From Microbacterium ginsengisoli (GTDB lineage: Bacteria; Actinomycetota; Actinomycetes; Actinomycetales; Microbacteriaceae): a stretch of 64,000 nucleotides of DNA. The stretch is taken from the NCBI RefSeq assembly GCF_000956535.1, contig NZ_JYIY01000079.1, positions 1 to 64,000 of the forward strand, read 5' to 3'. This document shows positions 29,481 to 39,404 of the stretch, one piece after another. Position numbers and translations under genes: made by a program. The notes under the pieces were generated by a model. It was not told the origin of the DNA and searched no databases. It saw only the letters and a list, made by a program, of their open reading frames with translations. The first letter of the stretch is position 1, and every line of letters begins with the position of its first letter.

Positions 29481-30749
29481 TCAGGCTGTCTTGCGCTTCT
29501 GCCGCAGCACGACCGTGGGGGCCGCGCCCTCTTCGACGGCCGCACGGGTGACGATCACCTTCGCCACGTCGTCGGACGACGGGATCTCGAACATGATCGG
29601 GCCGAGCACGTCCTCGAGGATCGCGCGAAGTCCGCGGGCGCCCGTCTTTCGCGAGACGGCCAGCTCGGCGATCGCCTCGAGCGCGTCGCGCTCGAATCCG
29701 AGCTCGACGTCGTCGAGCGCGAACATCCGCTGGTACTGCTTCACGAGTGCGTTCTTCGGCTCGGTGAGGATCTCAATGAGCGCGTCGCGGTCGAGCGGGG
29801 ACACCGAGGCGACCACGGGAAGACGGCCGATGAACTCCGGGATGAGCCCGAACTTGTGGAGGTCTTCGGGAAGCACCTCGCTGAAGTAGTCGGGCGCCTC
29901 GTCCTTACGCTGCAGCGGGGCGCCGAAGCCCACACCGTGCTTGCCGATGCGCGAGGAGATGATGTCTTCGAGCCCCGCGAACGCGCCCGCCACGATGAAC
30001 AGCACGTTCGTCGTGTCGATCTGGATGAACTCCTGGTGCGGATGCTTGCGCCCGCCCTGCGGCGGAACCGAGGCGACCGTGCCCTCGAGGATCTTCAGCA
30101 GCGCCTGCTGCACACCCTCACCCGAGACATCGCGGGTGATCGACGGGTTCTCGGCCTTGCGGGCGATCTTGTCGACCTCGTCGATGTAGATGATGCCGGT
30201 CTCGGCGCGCTTCGTGTCGAAGTCGGCGGCCTGCAGCAGCTTGAGGAGGATGTTCTCGACGTCTTCGCCGACGTAGCCCGCCTCGGTGAGCGCGGTGGCA
30301 TCGGCGACGGCGAACGGCACGTTCAGGCGCTTCGCGAGCGTCTGCGCCAGATAGGTCTTGCCGCAGCCCGTCGGACCGAGCATGAGGATGTTGCTCTTCG
30401 CGATGTCGACCTCGTCGGCCTTCTGCTCGGCGGGGAGGATCGACTGCTGGGCGCGCACGCGCTTGTAATGGTTGTAGACGGCGACCGACAGGGCGCGTTT
30501 GGCGGTCTCCTGTCCGACGACGTACTCCTCGAGGAACGCGAAGATCTCCCGGGGCTTCGGCAGGTCGAACTCGGCCACCTCGCCCGAGCCCTGCTCGGCC
30601 ATGCGCTCTTCGATGATCTCGTTGCAGAGCTCGACGCACTCGTCGCAGATGTAGACGCCGGGGCCGGCGATCAGCTGCTGCACCTGCTTCTGGCTCTTCC
30701 CGCAGAACGAGCACTTGAAGAGGTCGGAACTCTCTCCGATGCGTGCCAT
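29481..30749 (-). CDS. clpX: Clp protease ATP-binding subunit ClpX
   Basis: This 422-residue AAA+ unfoldase feeds substrates to ClpP1P2. The N-terminal zinc domain (CSFCGK and CDECVELC, residues 12-45) is followed by Walker A GPTGCGKT, Walker [11 protein letters not shown] and the pore loop YVGEDVE. The ATG at 30749 has GGAGGGG before it. It follows clpP2 after a hairpin. Confidence 0.98.
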   Translation of the reverse strand: MARIGESSDLFKCSFCGKSQKQVQQLIAGPGVYICDECVELCNEIIEERMAEQGSGEVAEFDLPKPREIFAFLEEYVVGQETAKRALSVAVYNHYKRVRAQQSILPAEQKADEVDIAKSNILMLGPTGCGKTYLAQTLAKRLNVPFAVADATALTEAGYVGEDVENILLKLLQAADFDTKRAETGIIYIDEVDKIARKAENPSITRDVSGEGVQQALLKILEGTVASVPPQGGRKHPHQEFIQIDTTNVLFIVAGAFAGLEDIISSRIGKHGVGFGAPLQRKDEAPDYFSEVLPEDLHKFGLIPEFIGRLPVVASVSPLDRDALIEILTEPKNALVKQYQRMFALDDVELGFERDALEAIAELAVSRKTGARGLRAILEDVLGPIMFEIPSSDDVAKVIVTRAAVEEGAAPTVVLRQKRKTA

Positions 30750-30856
30750 GGTGCCCCTCCTGTTCGGCCTCGCGACGATGCGATTCGAGCCTAACCGAGC
30801 AGGCCGACATCGTCGCGTATTGTCCCCCGGTTCGCGGCGCGCCGCCGCTGTGAGCA

Positions 30857-30891
30857 CGAACGCCCCGCACCGGGGAGGTACGGGGCGTTCG
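30857..30891 (-). terminator. Hairpin between clpP2 and clpX
   Basis: An 11-bp perfect stem (CGAACGCCCCG at 30857-30867 with its complement at 30881-30891) and 13-base loop follow the clpP2 stop. There is no U-run; it may partly separate clpX expression from clpP1P2. Confidence 0.55.
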
Positions 30892-30901
30892 CGGCATCCG
30901 C

Positions 30902-31567
30902 TCAGCTCGTGAGTGCAGCCGGCACGCGCTTGCGGGTCGTGAGCACCTGGTCGACCAGTCCGTACTCGAGCGCCTCCTGCGCGGAGAGGATCTTGTCGCG
31001 GTCGATGTCCTTGTGCACCTCTTCGATCGTGCGGTTGGTGTGGCGCGCCATGGTCTCCTCGAGCCAGGTGCGCATGCGCAGGATCTCGGCCGCCTGGATC
31101 TCGATGTCGGACGCCTGGCCGTGCCCCGACTCGCCGACGGCGGGCTGGTGCATCAGGATGCGGGCGTTCGGCAGGGCGAGACGCTTGCCGGGCGTGCCGG
31201 CCGCGAGCAGCACCGACGCCGCGGACGCGGCCTGGCCGAGCACGACCGTCTGGATCTGCGGCGACACGTACTGCATGGTGTCGTAGATCGCGGTCATGGC
31301 CGTGAACGAGCCGCCGGGCGAGTTGATGTACATGATGATGTCGCGGTCGGGGTCCTGGCTCTCGAGCACGAGGAGCTGGGCCATGACGTCATCGGCCGAC
31401 GCGTCGTCGACCTGCACGCCGAGGAAGATCACGCGGTCTTCGAACAGCTTGTTGTAGGGGTCCTGGCGCTTGAAGCCGTAGGCTGTGCGCTCTTCGAACT
31501 GGGGAAGGATGTAGCGGCTCGACGGCATCGGGAAGCCCTGCGGCACGCCATGCATGGGGGTGTTCAT
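30902..31567 (-). CDS. clpP2: ATP-dependent Clp protease proteolytic subunit ClpP2
   Basis: This 221-residue serine peptidase carries the catalytic Ser in [11 protein letters not shown], His in LMHQPAV and Asp near DRDKILSA. As the second gene of the pair it corresponds to actinobacterial ClpP2, which forms a mixed tetradecamer with ClpP1. It follows clpP1 by 30 bp. Confidence 0.97.
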   Translation of the reverse strand: MNTPMHGVPQGFPMPSSRYILPQFEERTAYGFKRQDPYNKLFEDRVIFLGVQVDDASADDVMAQLLVLESQDPDRDIIMYINSPGGSFTAMTAIYDTMQYVSPQIQTVVLGQAASAASVLLAAGTPGKRLALPNARILMHQPAVGESGHGQASDIEIQAAEILRMRTWLEETMARHTNRTIEEVHKDIDRDKILSAQEALEYGLVDQVLTTRKRVPAALTS

Positions 31568-31597
31568 TCGACTGCTCCTGAAAGTGTGTGCCGGTGG

Positions 31598-32182
31598 TCA
31601 GTTCTCGGTGCCGCCGCCGCCGACGACGTCGGTCGCCGATTCGCGGATGTGGTCGACGAACCCGTATTCCAGCGCCTCCTGCGCGGTGAACCAGCGGTCG
31701 CGGTCACCGTCGGCGTTGACCTGCTCGACGGTCTTGCCGGTCTGGCTGGCGGTGATCTCGGCGAGGCGCTTCTTCATGTCGAGGATGAGCTGCGCCTGCG
31801 TCTGGATGTCGCTCGCGGTGCCGCCGAAGCCGCCGTGCGGCTGGTGGAGCAGCACACGGGCGTTCGGGGTGATGTAGCGCTTGCCCTTGGTGCCGGCGGT
31901 GAGCAGCAGCTGACCCATCGACGCGGCCATGCCGATGCCGACGGTGACGATGTCGTTCGGCACGAACTGCATCGTGTCGTAGATCGCCATGCCGGCCGTG
32001 ATCGAGCCGCCGGGAGAGTTGATGTAGAGGTAGATGTCCTTCTGCGAGTCCTCGGCCGCGAGCAGCAGGATCTTGGCGCAGATTTCGTTGGCGTTCTCGT
32101 CGCGCACCTCTGAGCCGAGCCAGATGATGCGGTCCTTCAACAGCCTGTCGAAGACGCTTTGTGCGACAAGGGGTTCAGCCAT
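31598..32182 (-). CDS. clpP1: ATP-dependent Clp protease proteolytic subunit ClpP1
   Basis: This 194-residue serine peptidase has Ser in [14 protein letters not shown] and His in VLLHQPHGG, with [15 protein letters not shown] before them. It has a clear AGGAG ribosome site and a possible -10 (TAGTGT on the minus strand, near 32213-32218). I saw no convincing ClgR operator. Confidence 0.97.
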   Translation of the reverse strand: MAEPLVAQSVFDRLLKDRIIWLGSEVRDENANEICAKILLLAAEDSQKDIYLYINSPGGSITAGMAIYDTMQFVPNDIVTVGIGMAASMGQLLLTAGTKGKRYITPNARVLLHQPHGGFGGTASDIQTQAQLILDMKKRLAEITASQTGKTVEQVNADGDRDRWFTAQEALEYGFVDHIRESATDVVGGGGTEN

Positions 32183-32261
32183 GAGTGCTCCTGTTTCGGT
32201 TGCGTGAGAACGACACTACCGGCGGCGTTTCGGCGCCCCGCCCGTGTTCGCCGTCGGCAGA

Positions 32262-32756
32262 TCAGGGCGTGGGATCGGCCAGTTCGCGGGCGTATCCGGT
32301 GACCGACCGGGTGTACCGCGGCAGGTGCGGCGCGAGGGCCTGGAGGGCGATGGATGCCGCGGCCCGCTCCCGTCCCGCGGACGCGAGCGCGAGCGCATAG
32401 AACGCCGCGGCGGCATCGTGGAGAGGCGTCCCCGCGCTGCGCGCGTATTCGGCCTCGAGCAGGGCGAGCGCCTCGTCGACGCGACCGAGGTTGCGGATCG
32501 TGCTCGCGTACTGGATCGTTGCGCGCGTGCGGCGCTCCTCATCGAGGCCGCCGGCGAGGGCGGCGCGGTAGAGCGGCTCCGCCTCCTCTTCGAGCCCGGC
32601 GGAGTCCCGCGCCCCGGCACGCTCGAACAGTGCGACGGGGTCATCCGCCCCTCGCTCGGACGCGAGGGCGTCGATCGCCGCGATGACGTCGGTCTCCGAC
32701 AGGGTCGCGTCGTCCCACACCGCATCCACGCGGGCCTGCCAGTCGTCGTCTGTCAT
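32262..32756 (-). CDS. Tetratricopeptide-repeat protein
   Basis: This 164-residue protein contains TPR-like helical pairs: EEEAEPLYRAALAGGLDEERRTRATIQYASTIRNLGRVDEALALLEAEY at about residues 52-100. It probably acts as a protein-protein adaptor. The ATG at 32756 has CGGAG seven bases upstream. It lies between tig and clpP1, separated from tig by a long palindrome. The context suggests a link to protein quality control, which is inference. Confidence 0.8.
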   Translation of the reverse strand: MTDDDWQARVDAVWDDATLSETDVIAAIDALASERGADDPVALFERAGARDSAGLEEEAEPLYRAALAGGLDEERRTRATIQYASTIRNLGRVDEALALLEAEYARSAGTPLHDAAAAFYALALASAGRERAAASIALQALAPHLPRYTRSVTGYARELADPTP

Positions 32757-32774
32757 GCGCATGCTCCGGGTACG

Positions 32775-32810
32775 CGAGAGGGGCGGATGCCGCGGCATCC
32801 GCCCCTCTCG
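32775..32810. terminator. 36-bp perfect palindrome between tig and the TPR gene
   Basis: The two 18-bp halves (32775-32792 and 32793-32810) are exact reverse complements with no loop, and the centre is GGATGCCGCGGCATCC. It lies 11 bp after the tig stop. It could terminate or slow transcription, or act as a protein-binding DNA site; there is no U-run. Confidence 0.65.
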
Positions 32811-32821
32811 ATCGTGTCTGC

Positions 32822-34228
32822 TTACTCGGCGGTCTTCTTGGCCGCGGGCTTGCGGGCAGGCTTCTTCTTGGGAGCCTCCTCGACCTCGGCGGCGGCGTCG
32901 GCGATCTCCTCGGCCTCGGCGACGACGTCCTCCTCGGCGGCGACCTCATCGGCGACGGCGACGAAGCCCGACAGATCGACGGGCTTGCCGTCGGTGTCGA
33001 CCACGTTGACGCGGCCGAGAGCCACGGCGAGAGCCTTGTTGCGGGCGACCTCACCGATCATCAGCGGCAGCTGGCCACCCTGCTGGAGTGCCTCGATGAA
33101 GTCCTGCGGGGCCATGCCGTACTGGGCGGCCGACTGCACGATGTACTGGGTCAGCTCGTCCTGCGAGACCTGCACCTCCTGCTGCTCGACCAGCTTGTCG
33201 AGCAGCACCTGGGTGCGGAACTGGCGCTCGCTCGACTCGGTCACCTCGGCGCGGTGCACGTCGTCCTCGAGACGGCCTTCGCCCTCGAGGTGGTTGTGCA
33301 CCTCCTCCTCGATGAGCTGGGGCGGCACCGGGATCTCGACCTGCTCGAGCAGCGTCTCGACGAGCTTGTCGCGCGCGGCGGCGCCCTGCGAGAAGGTCGA
33401 CTGCTGGTCGACACGGTCCTTCAGCGACTCGCGCAGCTCGGCGATCGTGTCGAACTCGCTCGCGATCTGCGCGAAGTCGTCGTCGGCCTCGGGAAGCTCG
33501 CGCTCCTTGACCGCGGTGACGGAGACGGAGACCTCGGCCTCCTCGCCGGCGTGGTCGCCGCCGACGAGCTTCGAGCGGAACGTGGTGTCCTCACCGGCGG
33601 TGAGCGACTCGATCGCCTCGTCGATGCCCTCGAGCAGCTCGCCCGAGCCGACCTCGTAGGAGACGCCCTTGGCCTCGTCGATCTTCGCGCCGTCGATCGT
33701 GGCGATCAGGTCGAGCTCGACGAAGTCGCCGGTCTTGGCGGGACGCTCGACGGTGACGAGCGTGCCGAAGCGCGAACGCAGCCGGTCCAGCTCCTCGTCG
33801 ATCGCCGACTCGTCGGTGGCGACGGCATCAACAGTGATGGTGATGCCCTCGTAGGCGGGGATCTCGACGTCGGGACGCACGTCGACCTCGACCTCGACCT
33901 TCAGGTCGCCGGAGAAGTCGGCGATCTCGGGGAGCTCGACGATGTCGGCGCTCGGACGGCCGATGACCTTCACGTCGTGGGCGCTGACGGCCTCACGGTA
34001 GAAGCCGTCGATACCCTCGTTGACGGCGTGCTCGAGCACGGCGCCGCGACCGATGCGCTGGTCGATGATCGGGGCCGGGACCTTGCCCTTGCGGAAACCG
34101 GGGATCTGCACGTCCTGCGCGATGTGCTCGTACGCGTGCGCGATCGACGGCTTGAGCTCGTCGGGCGAAACCGTGATGTGGAGCTTCACGCGAGTGGGCG
34201 TGAGCTGCTCGACGGTGCTGGTGACCAT
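32822..34228 (-). CDS. tig: Trigger factor
   Basis: This 468-residue ribosome-bound chaperone has the N-terminal ribosome-binding domain (GFRKGKVP signature near residue 44, the L23 contact), a central peptidyl-prolyl isomerase domain (about 155-240) and a C-terminal substrate arm with a long acidic then Lys/Ala-rich tail ([19 protein letters not shown]). Immediately before its ATG, the mRNA carries GGAG followed by the minimal reading frame ATGTAA (34237-34232). Confidence 0.97.
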   Translation of the reverse strand: MVTSTVEQLTPTRVKLHITVSPDELKPSIAHAYEHIAQDVQIPGFRKGKVPAPIIDQRIGRGAVLEHAVNEGIDGFYREAVSAHDVKVIGRPSADIVELPEIADFSGDLKVEVEVDVRPDVEIPAYEGITITVDAVATDESAIDEELDRLRSRFGTLVTVERPAKTGDFVELDLIATIDGAKIDEAKGVSYEVGSGELLEGIDEAIESLTAGEDTTFRSKLVGGDHAGEEAEVSVSVTAVKERELPEADDDFAQIASEFDTIAELRESLKDRVDQQSTFSQGAAARDKLVETLLEQVEIPVPPQLIEEEVHNHLEGEGRLEDDVHRAEVTESSERQFRTQVLLDKLVEQQEVQVSQDELTQYIVQSAAQYGMAPQDFIEALQQGGQLPLMIGEVARNKALAVALGRVNVVDTDGKPVDLSGFVAVADEVAAEEDVVAEAEEIADAAAEVEEAPKKKPARKPAAKKTAE

Positions 34229-34295
34229 GCCTTACATTTCTCCTCTGATGTGCGCGTGGCGCGCTGACCGAAGTCTCGTGGGATGGGCCGACGTG

Positions 34296-34369
34296 TCGGG
34301 GCGACAGGATTTGAACCTGCGACTTCCCGCTCCCAAAGCGGGCGCTCTACCAAGCTGAGCTACGCCCCG
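34296..34369 (-). tRNA. tRNA-Pro (TGG)
   Basis: On the minus strand the acceptor CGGGGCG/CGCCCCG, D-arm GCTCAGCTTGGTAGAGC, anticodon loop TTTGGGA (anticodon TGG) and T-arm with GGTTCAAATCC are complete. It lies 67 bp upstream of tig and may be cotranscribed with it. Confidence 0.97.
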
Positions 34370-34456
34370 GGCGGGTGCGCACGCGGAGGTGCGCCGAAGG
34401 CCCCTGGAAGTCTAGCCGACACCCTGTCGATTCGCGGCGGCCGTGGCATCCATGTA

Positions 34457-34462
34457 TAGACT
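34457..34462 (+). promoter_or_regulatory. Candidate -10 (TAGACT) for tRNA-Gly
   Basis: TATAGACT at 34455-34462 lies 27 bases before the tRNA-Gly 5' end, in the 120-bp space shared with divergent tRNA-Pro. Confidence 0.45.
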
Positions 34463-34489
34463 CGTGGATGCTGCGGCTCCGGCCGCTGC

Positions 34490-34560
34490 GGGGGTGTAGC
34501 TCAATGGTAGAGTCTCAGTCTTCCAAACTGATTGCGCGGGTTCGATTCCCGTCACCCCCT
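34490..34560 (+). tRNA. tRNA-Gly (TCC)
   Basis: Acceptor GGGGGTG/CACCCCC, D-arm GCTCAATGGTAGAGT, anticodon loop CTTCCAA (anticodon TCC) and T-arm GGTTCGATTCC are complete, and CCA is encoded at 34561-34563. Confidence 0.97.
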
Positions 34561-34593
34561 CCATCAGTGGCCTGACCGGCCGTTCTCTCCGCC

Positions 34594-35130
34594 TCAGATC
34601 GGCGTCGCTTCGGCGTGCGTGCGGGAGTGCTCGAGGTAGACGGCGGCGTTGCGCAGCAGCCCGACCTTCTCCTCGTCGCTGAGCTCGCGTCGCACCTTCG
34701 CCGGCACGCCGGCGACGAGCGAACCGGGTGGCACGATCGTTCCGCCGAGCACCAGCGCTCCCCCGGCGACGAGCGATCCGGCACCGATCACCGCTCCCGA
34801 CAGCACGACGGCGCCCATGCCGATGAGACTGCCGTTCTCGATCGTGCAGCCGTGCACGACGGCGTTGTGGCCGACCGAGACGTCCTCACCGATGACGACC
34901 GGGGAGCCCGCGTCGACGTGCACCGACACGTTGTCCTGCAGGTTGCTGCGATCCCCGACGGTGATCGGGGCGCTGTCCGCGCGCAGCACCGCGTTGTACC
35001 AGACGCTGGCCCGGTCACCGAGAGTCACCGCCCCGACGATCCGTGCGCCTGAGGCGACGAACGCCGTCTCTGCAAGGTGAGGGGCGCGCTCCGGGAGCGC
35101 GAGGACGGCGGCGTCGGCGGCAATGCTCAT
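34594..35130 (-). CDS. Gamma-type carbonic anhydrase family protein
   Basis: This 178-residue protein is a left-handed beta-helix of hexapeptide repeats. The metal-ligand histidines of gamma carbonic anhydrases appear as VHVDAG and GHNAVVHGC. CO2 hydration is the family's textbook reaction, but many bacterial members have no proven activity. A TAGAGT -10 box (35142-35137) inside the end of the upstream gene sits six bases before the ATG. Confidence 0.9.
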   Translation of the reverse strand: MSIAADAAVLALPERAPHLAETAFVASGARIVGAVTLGDRASVWYNAVLRADSAPITVGDRSNLQDNVSVHVDAGSPVVIGEDVSVGHNAVVHGCTIENGSLIGMGAVVLSGAVIGAGSLVAGGALVLGGTIVPPGSLVAGVPAKVRRELSDEEKVGLLRNAAVYLEHSRTHAEATPI

Positions 35131-35136
35131 GCCGCG

Positions 35137-35142
35137 ACTCTA
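35137..35142 (-). promoter_or_regulatory. Leaderless promoter -10 (TAGAGT) for the carbonic anhydrase gene
   Basis: TAGAGT overlaps the last codons of the upstream acyltransferase gene and ends six bases before the ATG at 35130, so the gene may have its own transcript. Confidence 0.5.
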
Positions 35143-37218
35143 CGAGGACTTCGCCGCGATCGCCTTCTCGAGTGCCGCCTCGTATTCGGGCTGCAGGGTG
35201 TCGACCCACGTGACCGTCAGATGGTCCTGGTCGCGGTAGACGTTCGCCCCGCCGATCACCGGCGAGCAGGTCGTCGCGGTGCAGTACACATCGGTGAAGT
35301 CGAGCAGGGTGACAAGGTTCTGACCGGATGCCGCGTCCCGCACCGGATCGTTCGGATCCAGCAGGTCGGAGCGCGCCCCCGTGCAGGCGCTCTCGGCGCG
35401 TGTGCGCAGGCACTTGTTCGGGTCGGTCTCCCACGCCGGGTTGTCGACGGCGGTGATGACCGGGATGCCACGGGACGTGAGGCTCTGCCACGCCTGCTGG
35501 TAGCCGGCGACCGCGGCCGCGTGCACCGATGGGTAGCTGCCCTTCGCGTACGGGGTCGACGCGAGTGATGCCGTGTAGACGACTGCGAACGAGGACGATG
35601 CGAGATCCTTCGTCACCGCCTCGCGCCACGTCGTGCACGCGTCGCCGAACGCTCCCGGGGTCGACAGCGGGGTCGTGCTCCACGGGCAGGCGCCCTTGAG
35701 GTAGGTGACGAGATGCCACCCCTTCTCCGCGGCGATCTTCTGGAACGTCGGCAGCAACTGGTACGCGTGACTGTCGCCGACGAGTGCGATCCGCGGCGCC
35801 GACGGGTCGGTCGATCCGAAGTTGCACACTACCGGCACCGAGTCGGTCAGCTCGAGGAAGCACGAGGCATCCGACGGCGCATCGGCGCCCGCGAAACCCG
35901 GGGCCGGCAGGATCGTGCCCAGGTTCGCCGTCGGGGAGCACGAGGCATCCAGCACCGACTGCGCCCCGAAGCACGACGGCGGATTGTCGCGCAGCTGGGC
36001 GAGAGCGGCGACGCCCTGGTTGTAGGCGGGGGCGTTGATGGCCCACCCGCCGACGGCGACCGCGCCGACGACGACCATGGCGGCGAGGGATGTCCACAGC
36101 GAGAACGCGCCCCGACGCACCGTCAGCACCTTCCACCGGCGCGCCGGGTCCTCGACGAAGCGCTTGGTGAGCCAGGCGAGGATCACGCAGATCGCCAGCA
36201 ATGCGAGGCGGTGGTAGATGGACAGCCCCCAGAACGGAACCGACGGGGCGATGATGATGAGCGGCCAGTGCCAGAGGTAGAGCGAGTACGAGATGTCTCC
36301 GACGAACCGCATCGGACGGACGCCGAGAATGCGCGTCGGGTACCACCACCGTCGAGTGTTGGATGCCGCGATGATCGCCGCCGCGCCGAGAGCCGGCACG
36401 AGCGCGGCGTAGCCGGGGAACAGCGTCTGGCCGTCGAAGCGGAACGCCGCCCACCCGAGCGCGATCACCCCGCCCCAGCCGAGCACGAAGCTCACGACCG
36501 GTTGACGTACCTGCAGCGCGGGGACGAGCGCGATGAGGGCACCGAGCCCGAATTCCCACATGCGTCCGAACGTCACGAAGTAGGCCGGGGCCGGGTCGGC
36601 GAGGGTGAGAACGATGCCAAAGATCAACGAGGCGATCGTGACGAGCACGACCATCAACACCACCGAGCGGCGGGTGCGCACGAGTGCGCGGCGCGTGCGG
36701 CCACGGAGGAGCTTCACGCCGATCCACGCCGCGAGGAGGATGAGCAGCGGCCACAGCACGTAGAACTGCTCCTCGAGCGACAGCGACCAGTAGTGCTGCA
36801 CGGTCGTCGGGTCGCTCGTGTGGTTGAGGTAGTCCGCGGAGGTCGCCGCGAGGTACCAGTTCTCGACGTAGAACGTCGAGGCCACGATCTCCTTCACCTC
36901 GCGCTGGATCGACGAGATGGGCGTCAGGTAGGGCGATGACACCACGATCGCGCAGAACAGCAGCACGAGCAGAGCCGCCGGCAGGAGCCGTCGCGCACGC
37001 CGCGCCCAGAACTCACGGAGCTTCACGCGGCCGGTCTGCTCGAGCTCGCGCATGAGGTGCCCGGTGATCAGGAACCCCGAGATCACGAAGAAGACGTCGA
37101 CGCCGATGTACCCGCCGGTGATGCGCGCGGGCCAGAAGTGGTAGAGCACCACCAGCGCCACCGCGATCGCCCGGAGGCCCTGCACGTGGGGGATGAAGCG
37201 TGACGAGCGATCCTGCAC
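35140..37218 (-). CDS. Membrane acyltransferase with SGNH domain (OafA-like)
   Basis: This 692-residue protein has an acyltransferase-3 membrane domain (residues 1-380, about ten helices; HVQGLRAIAVALVVLYHFWP at the start and the conserved FFVISGFLITG). It is followed by an extracytoplasmic SGNH hydrolase-like domain with GDSHAYQLLP and, near the end, DQDHLTVTW. Such proteins O-acetylate cell-wall or surface polysaccharides. The GTG at 37218 was chosen: sequence upstream is not protein-like and a TACGGT box sits six bases before it. Confidence 0.92.
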   Translation of the reverse strand: MQDRSSRFIPHVQGLRAIAVALVVLYHFWPARITGGYIGVDVFFVISGFLITGHLMRELEQTGRVKLREFWARRARRLLPAALLVLLFCAIVVSSPYLTPISSIQREVKEIVASTFYVENWYLAATSADYLNHTSDPTTVQHYWSLSLEEQFYVLWPLLILLAAWIGVKLLRGRTRRALVRTRRSVVLMVVLVTIASLIFGIVLTLADPAPAYFVTFGRMWEFGLGALIALVPALQVRQPVVSFVLGWGGVIALGWAAFRFDGQTLFPGYAALVPALGAAAIIAASNTRRWWYPTRILGVRPMRFVGDISYSLYLWHWPLIIIAPSVPFWGLSIYHRLALLAICVILAWLTKRFVEDPARRWKVLTVRRGAFSLWTSLAAMVVVGAVAVGGWAINAPAYNQGVAALAQLRDNPPSCFGAQSVLDASCSPTANLGTILPAPGFAGADAPSDASCFLELTDSVPVVCNFGSTDPSAPRIALVGDSHAYQLLPTFQKIAAEKGWHLVTYLKGACPWSTTPLSTPGAFGDACTTWREAVTKDLASSSFAVVYTASLASTPYAKGSYPSVHAAAVAGYQQAWQSLTSRGIPVITAVDNPAWETDPNKCLRTRAESACTGARSDLLDPNDPVRDAASGQNLVTLLDFTDVYCTATTCSPVIGGANVYRDQDHLTVTWVDTLQPEYEAALEKAIAAKSS

Positions 37219-37224
37219 CCCTCG

Positions 37225-37230
37225 ACCGTA
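37225..37230 (-). promoter_or_regulatory. Leaderless promoter -10 (TACGGT) for the acyltransferase gene
   Basis: TACGGT on the minus strand ends six bases before the GTG at 37218. Confidence 0.5.
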
Positions 37231-37271
37231 GCCGGTCGGACCGCGAACGCCGATGCGAACCGCCCGCGCGC

Positions 37272-38762
37272 TCAGGCGAGGTGGGTGAGCCGCCCGCCGA
37301 GCAGTGTCGCGACCACCGGCATCTCGCGCAGCTCCCGCTCGCCCGCAGCGAGCGGATCCGACGCGACGAGCGCCAGATCGGCCACGGCGCCGGGGGCGAT
37401 GACATCGGGGTCCGCACTGCCCCGATGCGTGGATGCCGCAAGAGCGACCTCTGCGGACACCCGCTCGGGCGCCTCCCACGGCTCGCGGTCGCCGCGGGTC
37501 CGGAACACCGCGGCGGAGATCGCCGCCCACGGGTCGAGGGGCGAGACCGGGGCATCCGACCCGAAGGTGACGTTGGCGCCGGCCGCTACCAGCGCCTGCA
37601 GCGGGTAGGGCTGGGCGGTCTGGCCGGCCCAGAGCGCATCTGTGAGGTCGCGGTCGTCGAGCGCGTGCACCGGCTGCACACTCGCCGTCACCCCCAGCCG
37701 CGCGAAGCGCGGGATGTCGGCGTGGGCGACGAGCTGGGCGTGCTCGATCGACCCCCACGCGCCCGTCGCCGCGAACGCGTCGAGGGCGTGGCTGTTCGCA
37801 CGGTCGCCGATCGCGTGGATCGCGCACGCGAGACCCGCTCCCGCCGCGCGCGACATCCAGCCCTGCAGCTGGGCCGGTTCGACGGTGAGGAGTCCCCGGT
37901 CGTCGCCGCCGGGGTACGGATGCGAGCAGGCCGCGGTGCGGGTGCCGAGAGAGCCGTCGGTGATGACCTTGAGGGATCCGACGCGGGCGAGACCAGCGGC
38001 ATCCACTGCGTCTCCGGTCGCGAGCCCCTCGGCGATCGCCCGGTCGAGCTGCGGCGGGTAGACGCCGAACTCCGTGCGCAGCACGTCGAAGCCCGCCCGC
38101 GTACGGCGCTCCCACGCCTCGGCGTTCCACGCCATGTCGAGGTCGACCCAGCCGACCACGCCGCGCCGCGCCGCCGCCTGGGCTGCCCGCAGCACGAGCG
38201 CGTCGGCACGTGCGGCCCCGGCCGCGTTGAGGCGGCGCGAGATCTCGAACGCCGGCTCCTCGCGCAGCATCCCGTCGTCGGCCGTGAAGCCCTCTTGCCG
38301 CAGCGCCGCGGAGTTCAGCCACACGCTGTGCACGTCGGCGTTGATGAGGTACGTCGGGATGTCGCCGGTCACCGCATCGATCAGGGCGAGGGTCGGCCGA
38401 TCGGCCCAGAACGCGTCACGGAAGCCGGACCCCACCCGCGCGCCATCGGGAAGCGGCGCCGAGGCGCCCATGCGCGCGGCCGCCTCCGCCGCGGACGCGG
38501 TGCCTTCGAGGTCGACGCGCTCGGCGGCGAGAGCCCACTGCACGACGTGCACGTGGTGATCCCACAGCCCCGGCACGAGCCAGGCGCCGTCGGCGTCGAT
38601 CGTCTCGCCGCGCGGGGCGAGCACGCCCGCCGGGGCGATGTCGGCGATCAGTCCGCCCTCGATCAGCACGTCGGCGGCGCCGGTGAACGGCAGCAGCTCG
38701 GCCCCCGGGCCCGCGATCCACACGCCCCGGATCGTGCCGACCGTCGCGCCGACCGCCGTCAC
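37272..38762 (-). CDS. Amidohydrolase (YtcJ-like)
   Basis: This 496-residue metal hydrolase has the amidohydrolase-3 layout: LVPGLWDHHVHVVQWA (metal HxH) near residue 70, CAIHAIGDRANSHALDAF, SIEHAQLVAHADIPRF, and FGSDAPVSPLDPW near the end. The substrate is unknown (cyclic amides or esters in relatives). The GTG start overlaps the PaiB-like stop by 4 bp. Confidence 0.9.
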   Translation of the reverse strand: MTAVGATVGTIRGVWIAGPGAELLPFTGAADVLIEGGLIADIAPAGVLAPRGETIDADGAWLVPGLWDHHVHVVQWALAAERVDLEGTASAAEAAARMGASAPLPDGARVGSGFRDAFWADRPTLALIDAVTGDIPTYLINADVHSVWLNSAALRQEGFTADDGMLREEPAFEISRRLNAAGAARADALVLRAAQAAARRGVVGWVDLDMAWNAEAWERRTRAGFDVLRTEFGVYPPQLDRAIAEGLATGDAVDAAGLARVGSLKVITDGSLGTRTAACSHPYPGGDDRGLLTVEPAQLQGWMSRAAGAGLACAIHAIGDRANSHALDAFAATGAWGSIEHAQLVAHADIPRFARLGVTASVQPVHALDDRDLTDALWAGQTAQPYPLQALVAAGANVTFGSDAPVSPLDPWAAISAAVFRTRGDREPWEAPERVSAEVALAASTHRGSADPDVIAPGAVADLALVASDPLAAGERELREMPVVATLLGGRLTHLA

Positions 38763-39394
38763 GGACGCACCCGGGCCGCGTTCGCCCGGCGCATCTCCGC
38801 CGCGAGTGCGGGGTTCGCGTACGGCCCCGCACCCTCGAGTTCGGCGATCACGTGCTCGACGGTCTCGACCGGGCGGTTCTGGCTCAGCTTGCGCTTGGCG
38901 ACCACCCGCGTCGGGGTGAGGCGGAAGCCGACCGTGCCGCGCTCGAGCCGCCGCACGAACTCCGGATCGTTCGGCGGCGCCCACATGAGCTTCGGATCGG
39001 GCAGCGGGGCCTCGAACCGCTGCACGAGACCGTCGAGCACCCGCAGGTTCTCCTCACCCGACAGGATCTCGGGCACGCCGGCGAGGTGCACGGCGGTGAA
39101 GTTCCACGTCGGAACCGCGGGCGAGCCGTCGTACCAGCCCGGCGAGATGTAGCCGTGCGGCCCCTGGAAGACCACGAGCAGCTCGCTGTCGCCGAGGCCG
39201 TGGATCGCATCGTCGGGCTTGCCGACATGCCCCACGATCGTGAGGTCGTCCCGCTCAGGGTCGAGCAGAACCGCGTAATGGGAGGCGATGAGGCCGTCGG
39301 GCGTGTGGGAGACGAGGGTCGCCCACGGGTTCGCCTCGATCACACGGCGAAGCTCGGCGACATCCGTCATCGCGAAACTCGGATTCTGACGCAT
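38759..39394 (-). CDS. FMN-binding negative transcriptional regulator (PaiB-like)
   Basis: This 211-residue protein belongs to the PaiB/FMN_bind_2 family: MRQNPSFAMTDVAELRRVIEANPWATLVSHT at the start and GPHGYISPGWYDGSPAVPTWNFTAVH in the middle, a split-barrel flavin fold. In Bacillus PaiB represses degradative enzymes; many homologues may be flavin enzymes instead. The ATG at 39394 has AGGAGG six bases upstream. It is coupled to the amidohydrolase. Confidence 0.9.
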   Translation of the reverse strand: MRQNPSFAMTDVAELRRVIEANPWATLVSHTPDGLIASHYAVLLDPERDDLTIVGHVGKPDDAIHGLGDSELLVVFQGPHGYISPGWYDGSPAVPTWNFTAVHLAGVPEILSGEENLRVLDGLVQRFEAPLPDPKLMWAPPNDPEFVRRLERGTVGFRLTPTRVVAKRKLSQNRPVETVEHVIAELEGAGPYANPALAAEMRRANAARVRP

Positions 39395-39404
39395 CACGGT
39401 CCTC

